A DNA stretch of 64,000 bases from Nostoc sp. KVJ3 (GTDB lineage: Bacteria; Cyanobacteriota; Cyanobacteriia; Cyanobacteriales; Nostocaceae): assembly GCF_026127265.1 (NCBI RefSeq), contig NZ_WWFG01000002.1, positions 1,612,001-1,676,000 of the forward strand, written 5' to 3'. Shown here piece after piece: positions 17,239 through 25,594 of the stretch. Numbering within the stretch: the stretch's first letter is position 1; each line of letters opens with the position of its first letter. The notes beneath the pieces are model-generated. The model was not told the DNA's origin. It saw only the letters and a program-made list of their open reading frames with translations, and ran no database searches. A program made the translations under genes and the position numbers.

Positions 17239-18102
17239 ATGGCTTTTGGAGCAAGTTCACGTTTAGGTGTCAGCCTGTTTGAAGACACTGACTCAACTGG
17301 AGAAGTGCCTGGTTATTCAGCAGAAGAACTTGAAGCTCTGATCAGGGTTATATACAGACAGGTTTTAGGAAATGCCTATGTGATGGAAAGCGAGCGCCTC
17401 ACTGTTCCTGAGTCGCAGTTTAAGCGGGGTGAAATTAGCGTCCGCGAATTTATCCGTCTGGTAGGGAAATCTGAGTTGTATCGTTCTCGGTTTTTTAGCA
17501 GTTGCCCTCGTTATCGGGCAATTGAGTTAAACTTTAGACATTTCCTTGGTCGCGCTCCTATTGACTTGGAAGAAATGCGATCGCACAGTACTATCCTGGA
17601 TGACAAAGGCTTTGAAGCTGAAATTGATTCCTATCTCAATAGCGATGAGTACCAAGATACCTTCGGGGAAAGCACTGTACCTTATATTCGAGGTTACAAA
17701 ACCGAAGCCTGTCAGAACATAGTGCAGTTTACCCATATATTCCAATTAGTCCGGGGTGCTTCTAGTAGTAGTCTTAAAGGCAACTTGGCAGGTAAACAAC
17801 CTCGGTTAAATAGTTTAGTAATTCAAAATACCCCTACCCCTGTGGTTTCACCAGCTAGCGATGGGGCGACATTCCGCAATCCACCACTTGGCTCTAGAAC
17901 TCGTCATGGTGTCGCAGCTAGTGATGAAGGTAAAGTGTATCGATTGGAAGTGACTGGTTATCGAACAAATACAGTAAACCAGATTTCTCCATTTCGCCGC
18001 AGCAACCAAGTCTATCTCGTGCCTTTTAATAAACTATCGCAAGAGTATCAGCGCATTCACCAGCAAGGCGGTGCGATCGCTAGTATCACCCTTGTTAACT
18101 AG
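17239..18102 (+). CDS. cpeC: Phycoerythrin-associated rod linker CpeC
   Basis: Joins phycobiliprotein hexamers in phycobilisome rods. The N-terminal PBS-linker domain (about 18-150) has RVIYRQVLGNAYVMESERL, EISVREFIRLVGKSELYRSR, ELNFRHFLGRAP and AEIDSYLNSDEY. The C-terminal CpcD-like domain (about 232-287) has YRLEVTGYR and RRSNQVYLVPFNKLSQEYQR. The middle VQFTHIFQLVRGASSSSLKG is typical of CpeC rather than CpcC; PecC is a less likely alternative. A ribosome site (AGGAG) precedes the ATG. It is the first gene of the G-box-controlled operon, 42 bases before cpcG2. No phycoerythrin subunit genes lie in this window. Confidence 0.87.
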   Translation: MAFGASSRLGVSLFEDTDSTGEVPGYSAEELEALIRVIYRQVLGNAYVMESERLTVPESQFKRGEISVREFIRLVGKSELYRSRFFSSCPRYRAIELNFRHFLGRAPIDLEEMRSHSTILDDKGFEAEIDSYLNSDEYQDTFGESTVPYIRGYKTEACQNIVQFTHIFQLVRGASSSSLKGNLAGKQPRLNSLVIQNTPTPVVSPASDGATFRNPPLGSRTRHGVAASDEGKVYRLEVTGYRTNTVNQISPFRRSNQVYLVPFNKLSQEYQRIHQQGGAIASITLVN

Positions 18103-18144
18103 AACTGTTTTACCCAATTTCCAATTCCCCATTCCCAATCTAAT

Positions 18145-18882
18145 ATGCCTATTCCTTTGTTAAATTATTCCCCTTCATCTCGAAATCATCGTGTATCTGG
18201 ATATGAGATTCTTGGCGACGAGCAACCGAGGATTTATACAGCTGAACATCTGCCATCGTCAGTAGAAATGGATGCCTTGATTATGGCAGCCTATCGCCAG
18301 ATTTTCCACGAACAACAGATGCTAGATAGCAACCGTCAACCCTTTTTAGAATCTCAACTAAGAAACGGTCAAATCACAGTCAGAGATTTTATTCGAGGGT
18401 TAGCAATATCTGATACATTTCGGCGACTTAATTACGAAAGCAACAATAACTATCGCTTTGTGCAGATATGCGTACAGCGCTTTTTAGGTCGTGAGGTTTA
18501 CAATGAACGCGAAAAACTAGCCTGGTCGATTGTGCTAGCTACCAAAGGAATACAAGGTTTTATCGATGCTTTAGTGGATAGTGGGGAATACATTAGTAAC
18601 TTTGGTTATAATACAGTCCCCTATCAACGGCGACGGATTTTACAAGGACGCTCTCAAGGTGAATTACCTTTTGCGAGGATGGCTCGTTATGGCGAAGATT
18701 ATCGTGATAAATTACCGCTTCCGATGACAAGAAAGCAGGTTCAACCTTTTAATTTACAGACCTTCCTCCGCAGTTCTGACAGGGATGTAGTGTTATGGCT
18801 ATTAGCTTCTTCGTTGGGGCTAATTGTCTTGTTTACTTTACTAACTGCATTTGATTATTTGCCAAAATCCGGCGGGTATTAG
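18145..18882 (+). CDS. cpcG2: Rod-core type linker CpcG2 (CpcL) with membrane anchor
   Basis: The PBS-linker domain (about 30-170: AAYRQIFHEQQMLDSNRQP, QITVRDFIRGLAISDTFRRL, CVQRFLGREV, YNTVPYQRRRIL) opens with the CpcG hallmark MPIPLLNYSPSSRNHRV. The C-terminus ends in one hydrophobic helix (about 217-238, LWLLASSLGLIVLFTLLTAF). That helix marks the CpcL/CpcG2 type, which tethers core-less rods to the thylakoid and feeds photosystem I. The 42-base spacer after cpeC includes a heptad repeat (CAATTCC). Expected to be green-light induced through CcaR. Confidence 0.92.
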   Translation: MPIPLLNYSPSSRNHRVSGYEILGDEQPRIYTAEHLPSSVEMDALIMAAYRQIFHEQQMLDSNRQPFLESQLRNGQITVRDFIRGLAISDTFRRLNYESNNNYRFVQICVQRFLGREVYNEREKLAWSIVLATKGIQGFIDALVDSGEYISNFGYNTVPYQRRRILQGRSQGELPFARMARYGEDYRDKLPLPMTRKQVQPFNLQTFLRSSDRDVVLWLLASSLGLIVLFTLLTAFDYLPKSGGY

Positions 18883-19224
18883 TAACGCTTTTCCTAATTC
18901 GTAATTCGTAATTACTGTTACGTGAGGGTTTTAGACGTTTCATATTTACGTCGTGTTGTAATAGTGGTCTGTCAAACCCATTTTGACGGTTGGAGAGACG
19001 CGATAAATCGCCGTCTCTACAGAAGATTTATTCGTCAATTATTTCTTGACAGACCCCTAGTTGAATGGAATGCGATCGCACTCTACTTAACTGAAGGCTA
19101 AATAGACGATTAAGCGTTTGTTTATGACTCTGCACTAGCCAAAAAAATGATTGATACAATAAATCTATTTATCTAAAAATCCATGTAACTACTGCATTCA
19201 GATCACATTATTTGAAGCAAAACA
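18883..19224. other. Spacer between cpcG2 and cpeR with a MITE
   Basis: No gene. It contains an inverted-repeat element (18962-19060) and AT-rich leader sequence before cpeR. It is long (342 bases) for an operon interior, so cpeR may depend on read-through of the element or on its own promoter. Confidence 0.5.
18962..19060. mobile_element. MITE-like element, GGTCTGTCAA termini
   Basis: Left end TAGTGGTCTGTCAAACCCAT; the right end reverse-complemented is CTAGGGGTCTGTCAAGAAAT. The core carries the palindrome GAGACGCGATAAATCGCCGTCTC (18992-19018), also seen near 38.9 and 52.2 kb. 99 bases, no coding frame. Confidence 0.7.
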
Positions 19225-19530
19225 ATGTTGCCGCCACAAGCGCATAAAAAGCTACAATCTTGGATAAGAAGCCGTCATTTAATCTGTTCGGGCCACTTTT
19301 TTGTATTTGAAACTATAGACTATTCTTGCGTTGAGAGATTTACTGACTGTATAGCCGCTCTAGGAGGAACATTAATTTCCGTTGAGCCGGTTGATAAAAT
19401 TTGGATGGGCGACCATCGACAGGTTCTTCTTTATCGTGTTAAAGCCAGTTTGTTTACGCCTTGTCATCAGTTAAGGCAATACTGGTTTAAGTATGGTGGT
19501 TTATACAGTAGATTTGATAAAAATTGTTAA
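19225..19530 (+). CDS. cpeR: Phycoerythrin regulator CpeR-like protein
   Basis: A 101-residue protein with MLPPQAHKKLQSWIRSRHL, LGGTLISVEPVDKIWMGD and LRQYWFKYGGLYSRFD, which I recognise as the small cyanobacterial activator CpeR, needed for expression of phycoerythrin genes in several strains. The order cpeC-cpcG2-cpeR is the operon described for Nostoc punctiforme under CcaS/CcaR control, which supports the call. No classic DNA-binding motif is visible, and how CpeR acts is not clear. The call rests on remembered sequence and on context. Confidence 0.78.
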   Translation: MLPPQAHKKLQSWIRSRHLICSGHFFVFETIDYSCVERFTDCIAALGGTLISVEPVDKIWMGDHRQVLLYRVKASLFTPCHQLRQYWFKYGGLYSRFDKNC

Positions 19531-19603
19531 AATTTATTTGATTTATAGCGACTTATCTGATTGCGTTAAGATGTATGCTAATAGGTGATAAAAAACTGTC
19601 TCT

Positions 19604-20155
19604 ATGACCGTAACTATAGCGAAGTGGACAATAGATGAATATCACCGCATGATTGCGGCAGGTATCCTAGATAATCGGCGTATGGAACTACTAAAGGGAG
19701 AAATAGTAGAAATGCCATCGGAAGGAGAACCTCACGCCTACTTTAGCAGTGAAGCTGGGGAGTATTTGATTGGACTTTTAGGCAATTGTGCCACAGTTCG
19801 CCCTAGTAAACCGATTACCCTTCCTAACAACTCTGAGCCTGAGCCTGATATTGCTGTTGTACAAAGATTGGGACGTGAATATTTAGAACATCATCCCTAC
19901 CCTGAAAATATCTTCTGGTTGATCGAATATTCAGATTCTAGCTTAGATAAAGACTTACAAATAAAAACCAAAGTCTATGCTGAGGTAGAGATTCCTGAAT
20001 ATTGGGTAGTTAATCTTAAAAAGCGACAAATTGTAGTATTTCAAGACCCTCAAGATGGTGAGTATGCTTCAAAAACCACATTAACTGGAGGTACGATTTA
20101 CCCACAAGCATTTCCAGATTTGGCTATATCATTAAGTTCGATTATTAATATTTAG
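19604..20155 (+). CDS. Uma2-family putative restriction-like endonuclease (DUF820)
   Basis: Member of the large cyanobacterial Uma2/DUF820 family with a PD-(D/E)xK-like fold. Visible core: WTIDEYHRMIAAGILDNRRM, ELLKGEIVEMPSEGEPH, EPEPDIAVV (the Asp), FWLIEYSDSSLDKD (Glu), and YWVVNLKKRQIVVF. Function is unknown for the family. It often spreads as many dispersed copies in one genome (a second copy is at 24992). It separates cpeR from ccaS and is probably not part of the light system. Confidence 0.85.
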   Translation: MTVTIAKWTIDEYHRMIAAGILDNRRMELLKGEIVEMPSEGEPHAYFSSEAGEYLIGLLGNCATVRPSKPITLPNNSEPEPDIAVVQRLGREYLEHHPYPENIFWLIEYSDSSLDKDLQIKTKVYAEVEIPEYWVVNLKKRQIVVFQDPQDGEYASKTTLTGGTIYPQAFPDLAISLSSIINI

Positions 20156-20568
20156 AAATAAAAACTAAAAAAATCCATTAATCCAATATAGCAACCCTTG
20201 TAAAAACTGGATATTGAGTTCACTCACTTCCTATCACGATCCGCGTTACCCCACCCTAACCCTCCCCTTCTAAAGGGGAGGGAACCGGATTTCCTGTTTC
20301 CCCCCTTTATAAGGGGGGATTAAGGGGGGTAAAACGGCTGTGGAACAAAGCTTTGAGCTTAAGTTGACACCCTACGGGTGTACCTCACATAAATGAGAAT
20401 CGCTATAGCTGAACTAGATTTATTTCAAGGAGATTTATTCTCACTGCCAGAGGGTATGAGGGTTTCCTTTGTCTACAATTTAATGAGTATTTTATTATTA
20501 GAAAAATTTCCAAAGGTGAAGCCTAATGCTCCTAAATACATACTTTATTTCTCCAATATCTCCTCTAT
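20156..20568. other. Intergenic region with repeats upstream of ccaS
   Basis: Contains palindromic CCCCTTCTAAAGGGGAGGG and CCCCCCTTTATAAGGGGGGA blocks (about 20267-20335) and a right-end half of the TATAGCGGTTC element (20368-20407). An ORF opening at 20393 in that element overlaps ccaS in another frame and is not convincing. The ccaS promoter must lie here. Confidence 0.5.
20368..20407. mobile_element. Half copy of the TATAGCGGTTC MITE
   Basis: Matches the right end of the complete copy at 9114-9219: CCCTACGGGTGTACCTCACA, then TAAATGAGAATCGCTATA (one change from AACCGCTATA). The left half is not seen. Confidence 0.65.
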
Positions 20569-22260
20569 ATGCTCATATCCGATTTTAGTATTATTAATCT
20601 CGCCCCTTTCGGTATTGGCTTGAGCATTATTGCATTAGGGGTAATTTACTATTTTCTCAATCTAGAAGTAACTAGACGGCAACGAGCAGAAGTAATCTTA
20701 CGGCAACAAACTGAGCGGGAACGGTTGGTAAACCAAATTGCTCAACACATCCGTGAATCTTTGGAGTTAGAAGAGGTTCTTACTACTACCGTTGCAGAAG
20801 TACGCGAGTTTCTCCAAGCAGATAGGGTGTTAATTTATCGCCTTTGGGAAGATGGTACAGGCAGCGCAATTACTGAAACAGTTTTACCTGAATATACAAA
20901 AATTTTAGGAGAAACCTTTCCAGAAGAAGTGTTTCCGAGAGAATATCATCAAGCTTATTCATTAGGGAAAACCCGCGCGATCGCTAATGTTGAACAAGCA
21001 GATGTCGAAGCATGTCTAGCAGACTTCGTAAAACAGTTCGGTGTCAAAGCCAAGTTGGTAGTGCCAATTCTCCAAGAAAATCGGCAAGCAGATAAACAAC
21101 GAGATCGGCAAACACCTGCTTCTCCCCCTGATCTTTGGGGCTTATTGATTGTCCATCAGTGCGATCGCACCCGCATCTGGGAATCTTGGGAAATTGAATT
21201 GATGAAGCAACTTGCAACCCAAGTGGCGATCGCTATCCAACAATCAGAACTTTACAAACAGCTACAAACACTCAACGCTGAATTAGAACACCGCGTCCAA
21301 CAGCGAACTCAAGAGTTAGCTAAAGCCAATGTCTCTCTCAGAGCCGAAATAGCTGAACGTCAACGCACGCAATCGGCGCTACAAGCTCTAATTACTGCCT
21401 CTCCTCGCGCCATCTTCACACTTGATTTAGAAGGCTATGTGAAAATCTGGAATCCTGCTGCTGAACGGATGTTTGGCTGGACGGAGGCGGAGGTGATTGA
21501 CCATCCTAACCCAATTTTTTTAGACGATCAATTAGAAGAATATAACACTCTCCAACAGAGCATATTACAGGGAATAACTTATACTAGAGTTGAATTACGC
21601 CGTTTTAAAAAAGATGGCACTGCGATCGATATAGTTTTCTCCGCCGCTCCCTTGCATGATAGTGACGATAGTATCAATGGCATGGTAGCAGTGATTGCTG
21701 ATATCACCCACCAAAAGCAGCAGGAAGAACAAGTACGGCTACTGCAATCTGTGGTTGTAAATACAAATGATGCTGTAGTTATCACTGAAGCACAACCGAT
21801 TGGTGAACCTGGGCCAAATATTATCTATGTTAATGAAGCATTCACCCGAATTACAGGTTACAGTCTGGAAGAAGTATTAGGTAAAACGCCTCGTATCCTT
21901 CAAGGAGCGAAAACAAGTCGCGCAGAACTGGCTAAAGTTTGGACTGCTCTTTCTCGTTGGGAACCAGCCACCGTTCAGGTAATTAACTACCGCAAAGACG
22001 GCTCGGAATTCTGGAATGAATTTAGCATCGTCCCTGTAGCTGATAAAACCGGCTGGTATACCCACTGGATATCAGTACAACGTGATATTACTGGGCGCAA
22101 GCGATTAGATGAAATTCGGATGGCACTAGAGCGAGAGAGAGAACTTAGTGTCCTCAAGACACGCTTTTTCTCAATGGCATCTCACGAGTTTCGTACACCT
22201 CTGAGTACTGCCTTAGCAGCTGCTCAATTGCTAGAACCCACATTCCGCACTTCAACTTGA
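20569..22260 (+). pseudogene. ccaS: CcaS cyanobacteriochrome histidine kinase, 5' part, broken by an IS
   Basis: Residues 1-556 are CcaS: a membrane helix (about 12-32), a bilin-binding GAF domain (about 50-230) with Cys149 in EACLADFVKQF and QLATQVAIAIQQSELY, two PAS domains (about 275-400 and 405-525; EGYVKIWNPAAERMFGW, VVITEAQ...YVNEAF), and the start of the dimerisation domain with His539 in MASHEFRTPLS. Seven more codons (PTFRTST, then stop) come from the insertion element. CcaS of Synechocystis senses green/red light and phosphorylates CcaR. The truncated product keeps the light sensor and the His but lacks the ATP-binding domain, so it cannot autophosphorylate. The 3' part is at 24230. 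Confidence 0.93.
22231..22236. repeat. Left target-site duplication CTAGAA
   Basis: The six bases CTAGAA directly precede the IS left end and are repeated at 24224-24229 just after the right end. They encode Leu-Glu in the intact ccaS frame. Confidence 0.93.
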
Positions 22261-24223
22261 AGTACAAAGAGATTACGTCAAGAGAAAAGCAAAAAAATCA
22301 GGATGATTAAGATTCGTAGTGCTGAACGAATCTACAGCATGAAAATAAATCATCAAACACAATGTATTTGATGGTTATGTAAGCACTAAAAATTTGAAGA
22401 GCAATTACTGTTTCTTCGATGTTGATAAATTTTTCTTCATTTTCCAAAAGTTGTTCACTTTAAGAAAGCAGATAATATTTTAGACAAGATGATGGCAGGC
22501 AATTCAAAATAAAATTACGTTCTAATGTTAAATTAACAATTTGGTTAACACCATTTAAAGTCAAAAGATGAATTCCTTGAAAACATTGAAACACCCATCT
22601 TAATGTCGGAGAAATCGTTAACTTACCTAGTTGATTTTTGATTCCGATTTTGATTCTTTTTAAGCTATTTCTCAGTTCCCTTTGTCCAAGATTATAAACT
22701 AACAAGCACAAAGACATTAAAAATAACATCGTCTCGATTCTTTCAGGGTTTTCTACAAATAAACTATCGGCAAAAAACAAAGGGTCTTTTAGAAATCTGA
22801 ACCCTCTTTCACAAGACTGTTGATTTTTGTAATTTGTCAAAATTTCTTCTGGTTTTAACTTATCATCGTCAACTAAGTTTGTCGCTAAAATAAATCTTCC
22901 CGCTTCTTTTCTGATTCTTTCTATCTCTTCTGGCTTTTGATGCTCCACTCCTTCTATTTTGTAAATAGTCTTATTACCTTTTGATTTACTTTGAATAACC
23001 TTAACTTCTTTAATTTCAAAGAGGTTCAATTTTTTGTTTACGCTTTTTAGTTTATATCGAGCTTGTTCTGGACTTTCAAAATCTTCTTTGTTTATTTCCT
23101 TGAGCAGCTTTTCAACTTTGATTTTTTCGGTTTTCATCTTTTTTTCTAACTTCTTCAAATCACTTTCTTGTCTTTTTTGACTTTCTACTATTAGCCAATT
23201 TTGTTTGATGCCACCATAATTTACTATTTCCGATTTCCACTTGTATCCGTCTAAATTCAAGGCTGCTCTTTTTGCACTTTCTTCGGAATTTATCTCTTCT
23301 ATCTCTACCGAATGAACTAATTCCTTTGCTCTTTTGATTGTCATCGGTACTCTACTTATCCATTTTAGATGTTCGATTAATTGGAGATTTTCTTGACTAT
23401 ACAATGCACTATCACAGACCATGATACTATCAAAGTTTATCTGCTTTTTAAACTCTCCTAATATTTTTCCAAACACGGCTTTGTCTGCTTCATTTCCATC
23501 TCCTGCTCTCATTAATAATGGTATATCTCCATCACTACTTGTTATTAAATCTAATACACATTGTTTCAAGTCTGCTCTATGGTCGCGCGAATATCCTTTG
23601 GTGATAATTATTGGTTTTTGTTTGATTATTTCTAACTCTTTCTCTTGATTATATTCATTTTTATATTCCCCATGCAGATGAAATGATGTCGCATCTAAAT
23701 GAGAATATTTTGTTTCTATCTTGAATTTATTAATCACAGATAAGACAATTTCTATAAATAGGTTATTCAATCCATATTTATACAATTTATCCATAACTCT
23801 TCCCAGTTTATCATCATTCACATAATCGCTTTTTATTCCTTCTGCCAATAATAATTCGATTCCTTTGTCTTCAAAAAATTGACTAAATAAATATAAAGGT
23901 CTTGATACAAATCCTAATCCATTGAGCAGAATAGCTTTTACTAATATTCCTGATGAAATTTTTTCCCGAACATCTATTCCTAATTTGGAGTTGATTATGT
24001 CAACTATTCCTATTTCATCAATTAGTCCAGCTACTATTCCTAAGTGATCTATATTTTTAATTTTTGTTTCTGAGGTTGGAGACAATTTTTCTACCTCTAA
24101 AATATTTTAGATTTTTTTGATTGTCTCACTTTTTCGATTAGAAGCTTCTAAGTATTTTTACTCAGGTATATCCAAGGATAACTCTGTATTACTTTATGCT
24201 ACTTTTGAAGTGCGGAATGTGGG
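22237..24223. mobile_element. IS1634-family insertion sequence inside ccaS
   Basis: 1987 bases. Perfect 19-base terminal inverted repeats (CCCACATTCCGCACTTCAA at 22237-22255 and its complement at 24205-24223), a 6-base target duplication on both sides and one complete transposase gene on the minus strand, opposite to ccaS. All parts look undamaged, so the element may still be active and the insertion recent. A hairpin lies next to the left end (CACTTCAACTTGAAGT). Confidence 0.95.
22460..24085 (-). CDS. IS1634-family DDE transposase (DUF4277 N-terminus)
   Basis: 541 residues. The N-terminus (IDHLGIVAGLIDEIGIVDII) is the DUF4277 type common in cyanobacterial IS1634 elements. The DDE core reads HLDATSFHLHGEY (first Asp), MVCDSALYSQENL (second Asp) and QQSCERGFRFLKDPLFFAD (Glu, within the Y2/insert region typical of the IS4 superfamily). 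The coding sequence is intact and markedly more AT-rich than the flanking ccaS, as expected for a mobile gene. Lys-rich middle segment (KLEKKMKTEKIKVEKLL). It cuts and joins DNA at the element ends. Confidence 0.92.
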   Translation of the reverse strand: MSPTSETKIKNIDHLGIVAGLIDEIGIVDIINSKLGIDVREKISSGILVKAILLNGLGFVSRPLYLFSQFFEDKGIELLLAEGIKSDYVNDDKLGRVMDKLYKYGLNNLFIEIVLSVINKFKIETKYSHLDATSFHLHGEYKNEYNQEKELEIIKQKPIIITKGYSRDHRADLKQCVLDLITSSDGDIPLLMRAGDGNEADKAVFGKILGEFKKQINFDSIMVCDSALYSQENLQLIEHLKWISRVPMTIKRAKELVHSVEIEEINSEESAKRAALNLDGYKWKSEIVNYGGIKQNWLIVESQKRQESDLKKLEKKMKTEKIKVEKLLKEINKEDFESPEQARYKLKSVNKKLNLFEIKEVKVIQSKSKGNKTIYKIEGVEHQKPEEIERIRKEAGRFILATNLVDDDKLKPEEILTNYKNQQSCERGFRFLKDPLFFADSLFVENPERIETMLFLMSLCLLVYNLGQRELRNSLKRIKIGIKNQLGKLTISPTLRWVFQCFQGIHLLTLNGVNQIVNLTLERNFILNCLPSSCLKYYLLS

Positions 24224-24229
24224 CTAGAA
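24224..24229. repeat. Right target-site duplication CTAGAA
   Basis: Second copy of the 6-base duplicated target. Joining 22236 to 24230 restores the ccaS frame as LLENCQDEWDNSSKRLRNLQ. Confidence 0.93.
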
Positions 24230-24832
24230 AACTGTCAGGATGAATGGGATAACTCTTCTAAGCGACTGAGGAATTTACAGAGGATTCAACTCTCTGTCAA
24301 AAATATGGTTCAGATGTTAGACGATATTTTGACCATCAATCGAGCCGAAACCGGAAAACTAGAATTTAATCCCAAACTTCTAGATTTAGAAGGATTTTGC
24401 GGTTATTTTGTGGAAGAAATGCGCTTAAGTACAGACCAGAGGCACACACTTAGCTTTGTTTGCCAAGGAAAAGCTATTCGTGCTTTGGTAGACGAAAGGT
24501 TGTTGCGTTCCATTCTGTCTAATTTGCTGCTGAATGCGATTAAATATTCTCCTCAAGGAGGGAGTGTTCATCTTAGTCTAGAGTTTAAATCAGATACGGT
24601 GATTCTCCAAGTTAAAGATCGGGGTATTGGGATTCCATTAGCAGATCAAAAGCAGCTATTTGAGCCGTTTCATCGTGGCAAAAATGTCAGAAGCATTCCT
24701 GGTACTGGATTAGGTTTGGTAGTGGTGAAAAAGTGTGTAGATTTACACCAGGGTCATATTAATATTACCAGTGAAGTGGGAATTGGTACAACTTGTGCGA
24801 TCGCTCTTCCATTAGGGATTTCCAACAAATAA
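24230..24832 (+). pseudogene. ccaS: CcaS, 3' part (end of dimerisation domain and ATPase domain)
   Basis: This completes CcaS: the frame runs from 24230 (NCQDEWDNSSKRLRNLQRIQ) through KNMVQMLDDILTINRAETGK to the HATPase domain with the N-box LLNAIKYSPQGG, G1 DRGIGIP and G2 GTGLGLVVVKK. With 556 codons upstream of the element it gives a 756-residue kinase, close to the usual CcaS size. An internal ATG at 24305 could start a 175-residue ATPase fragment, but no good ribosome site is visible. The last codons (GISNK, stop) are encoded by sequence resembling the GGGACTTCCAACAAATAA element end. Confidence 0.92.
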
Positions 24833-24991
24833 ATCAGAAATTTGCTTAATTAAGACTTATGCACGAGTAATGGAAAACTGGCAAGGGGTTTTACCCAGCT
24901 TGCTGTAGAACTGATTGCGATCGCTTCGTAAGAGACTATAGCAGGAGACAAGGTGTATGAAAAGGCACTGGCTTAGATAGCATTTTCAAAA

Positions 24992-25594
24992 TCATTTCCA
25001 AACCTCGGTCAAATCTAGGATAAACCCAGGTAAGATATCTTCACCTGACAAGGTTAAGGGATTATCTATAACTTCTACAGACTGGCCTTGCCTATAAATC
25101 TCTACCTTTTTGTTTTTTCGGTCAATTAACCAACCTAAACAAGCTCCGTTTTCTATATATTCCCTCATTTTGGCTCGTAGGGGTTTCATATTGTCATTTT
25201 TAGAACGCAGTTCCAGTACAAAATCAGGACAAAGAGGGACAAATCCATCTTGCTGTTCTGGAGTGAGTGCGTCCCATCTGTCTTGACCTACCCAAGCTGC
25301 ATCGGGAGAACGATCGGCTCCGTTAGGAAGGTGAAAACCTGTCGAAGAGTTAAATGTTTTACCAAGTCCTGTTTGACGGTTCCAGAGCCATAGTTGTCCT
25401 TCGATATCTAAATTCCTATTTCCTGTAGTACCTCCAGTTGGAGCCATAACAATTAGCTCTCCTGTCACAGTTCGTTCTAGTTGTAAATCTCGGTTAGCGA
25501 TCGCCAACTCAACTAACTGCTCGTGGGTGACTGTAAGTGTTAGCGTTGGTGGAATATTCACTGCAATGGCCCGATGTGTTTTGGCTTGTGTCAC
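24992..25594 (-). CDS. Uma2-family putative restriction-like endonuclease (DUF820)
   Basis: 200 residues. Typical parts: LTVTHEQLVELAIANRDLQL, LIVMAPTGGTTGNRN, SPDAAWVGQDRWD (Pro-Asp and Trp), FVLELRSKNDNMKPLRAKM (Glu), GWLIDRKNKKVEIYRQGQ, and LSGEDILPGFILDLTEVW. This PDAAW/LELRS subtype differs from the copy at 19604. No partner gene; cellular role unknown. Convergent with ccaS and preceded by a long gap. Confidence 0.88.
   Translation of the reverse strand: MTQAKTHRAIAVNIPPTLTLTVTHEQLVELAIANRDLQLERTVTGELIVMAPTGGTTGNRNLDIEGQLWLWNRQTGLGKTFNSSTGFHLPNGADRSPDAAWVGQDRWDALTPEQQDGFVPLCPDFVLELRSKNDNMKPLRAKMREYIENGACLGWLIDRKNKKVEIYRQGQSVEVIDNPLTLSGEDILPGFILDLTEVWK

Noticed and set aside
20393..20623. 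76-aa ORF overlapping the start of ccaS
   Set aside because: It starts inside a MITE end and overlaps the well-supported ccaS frame; no homology recognised.
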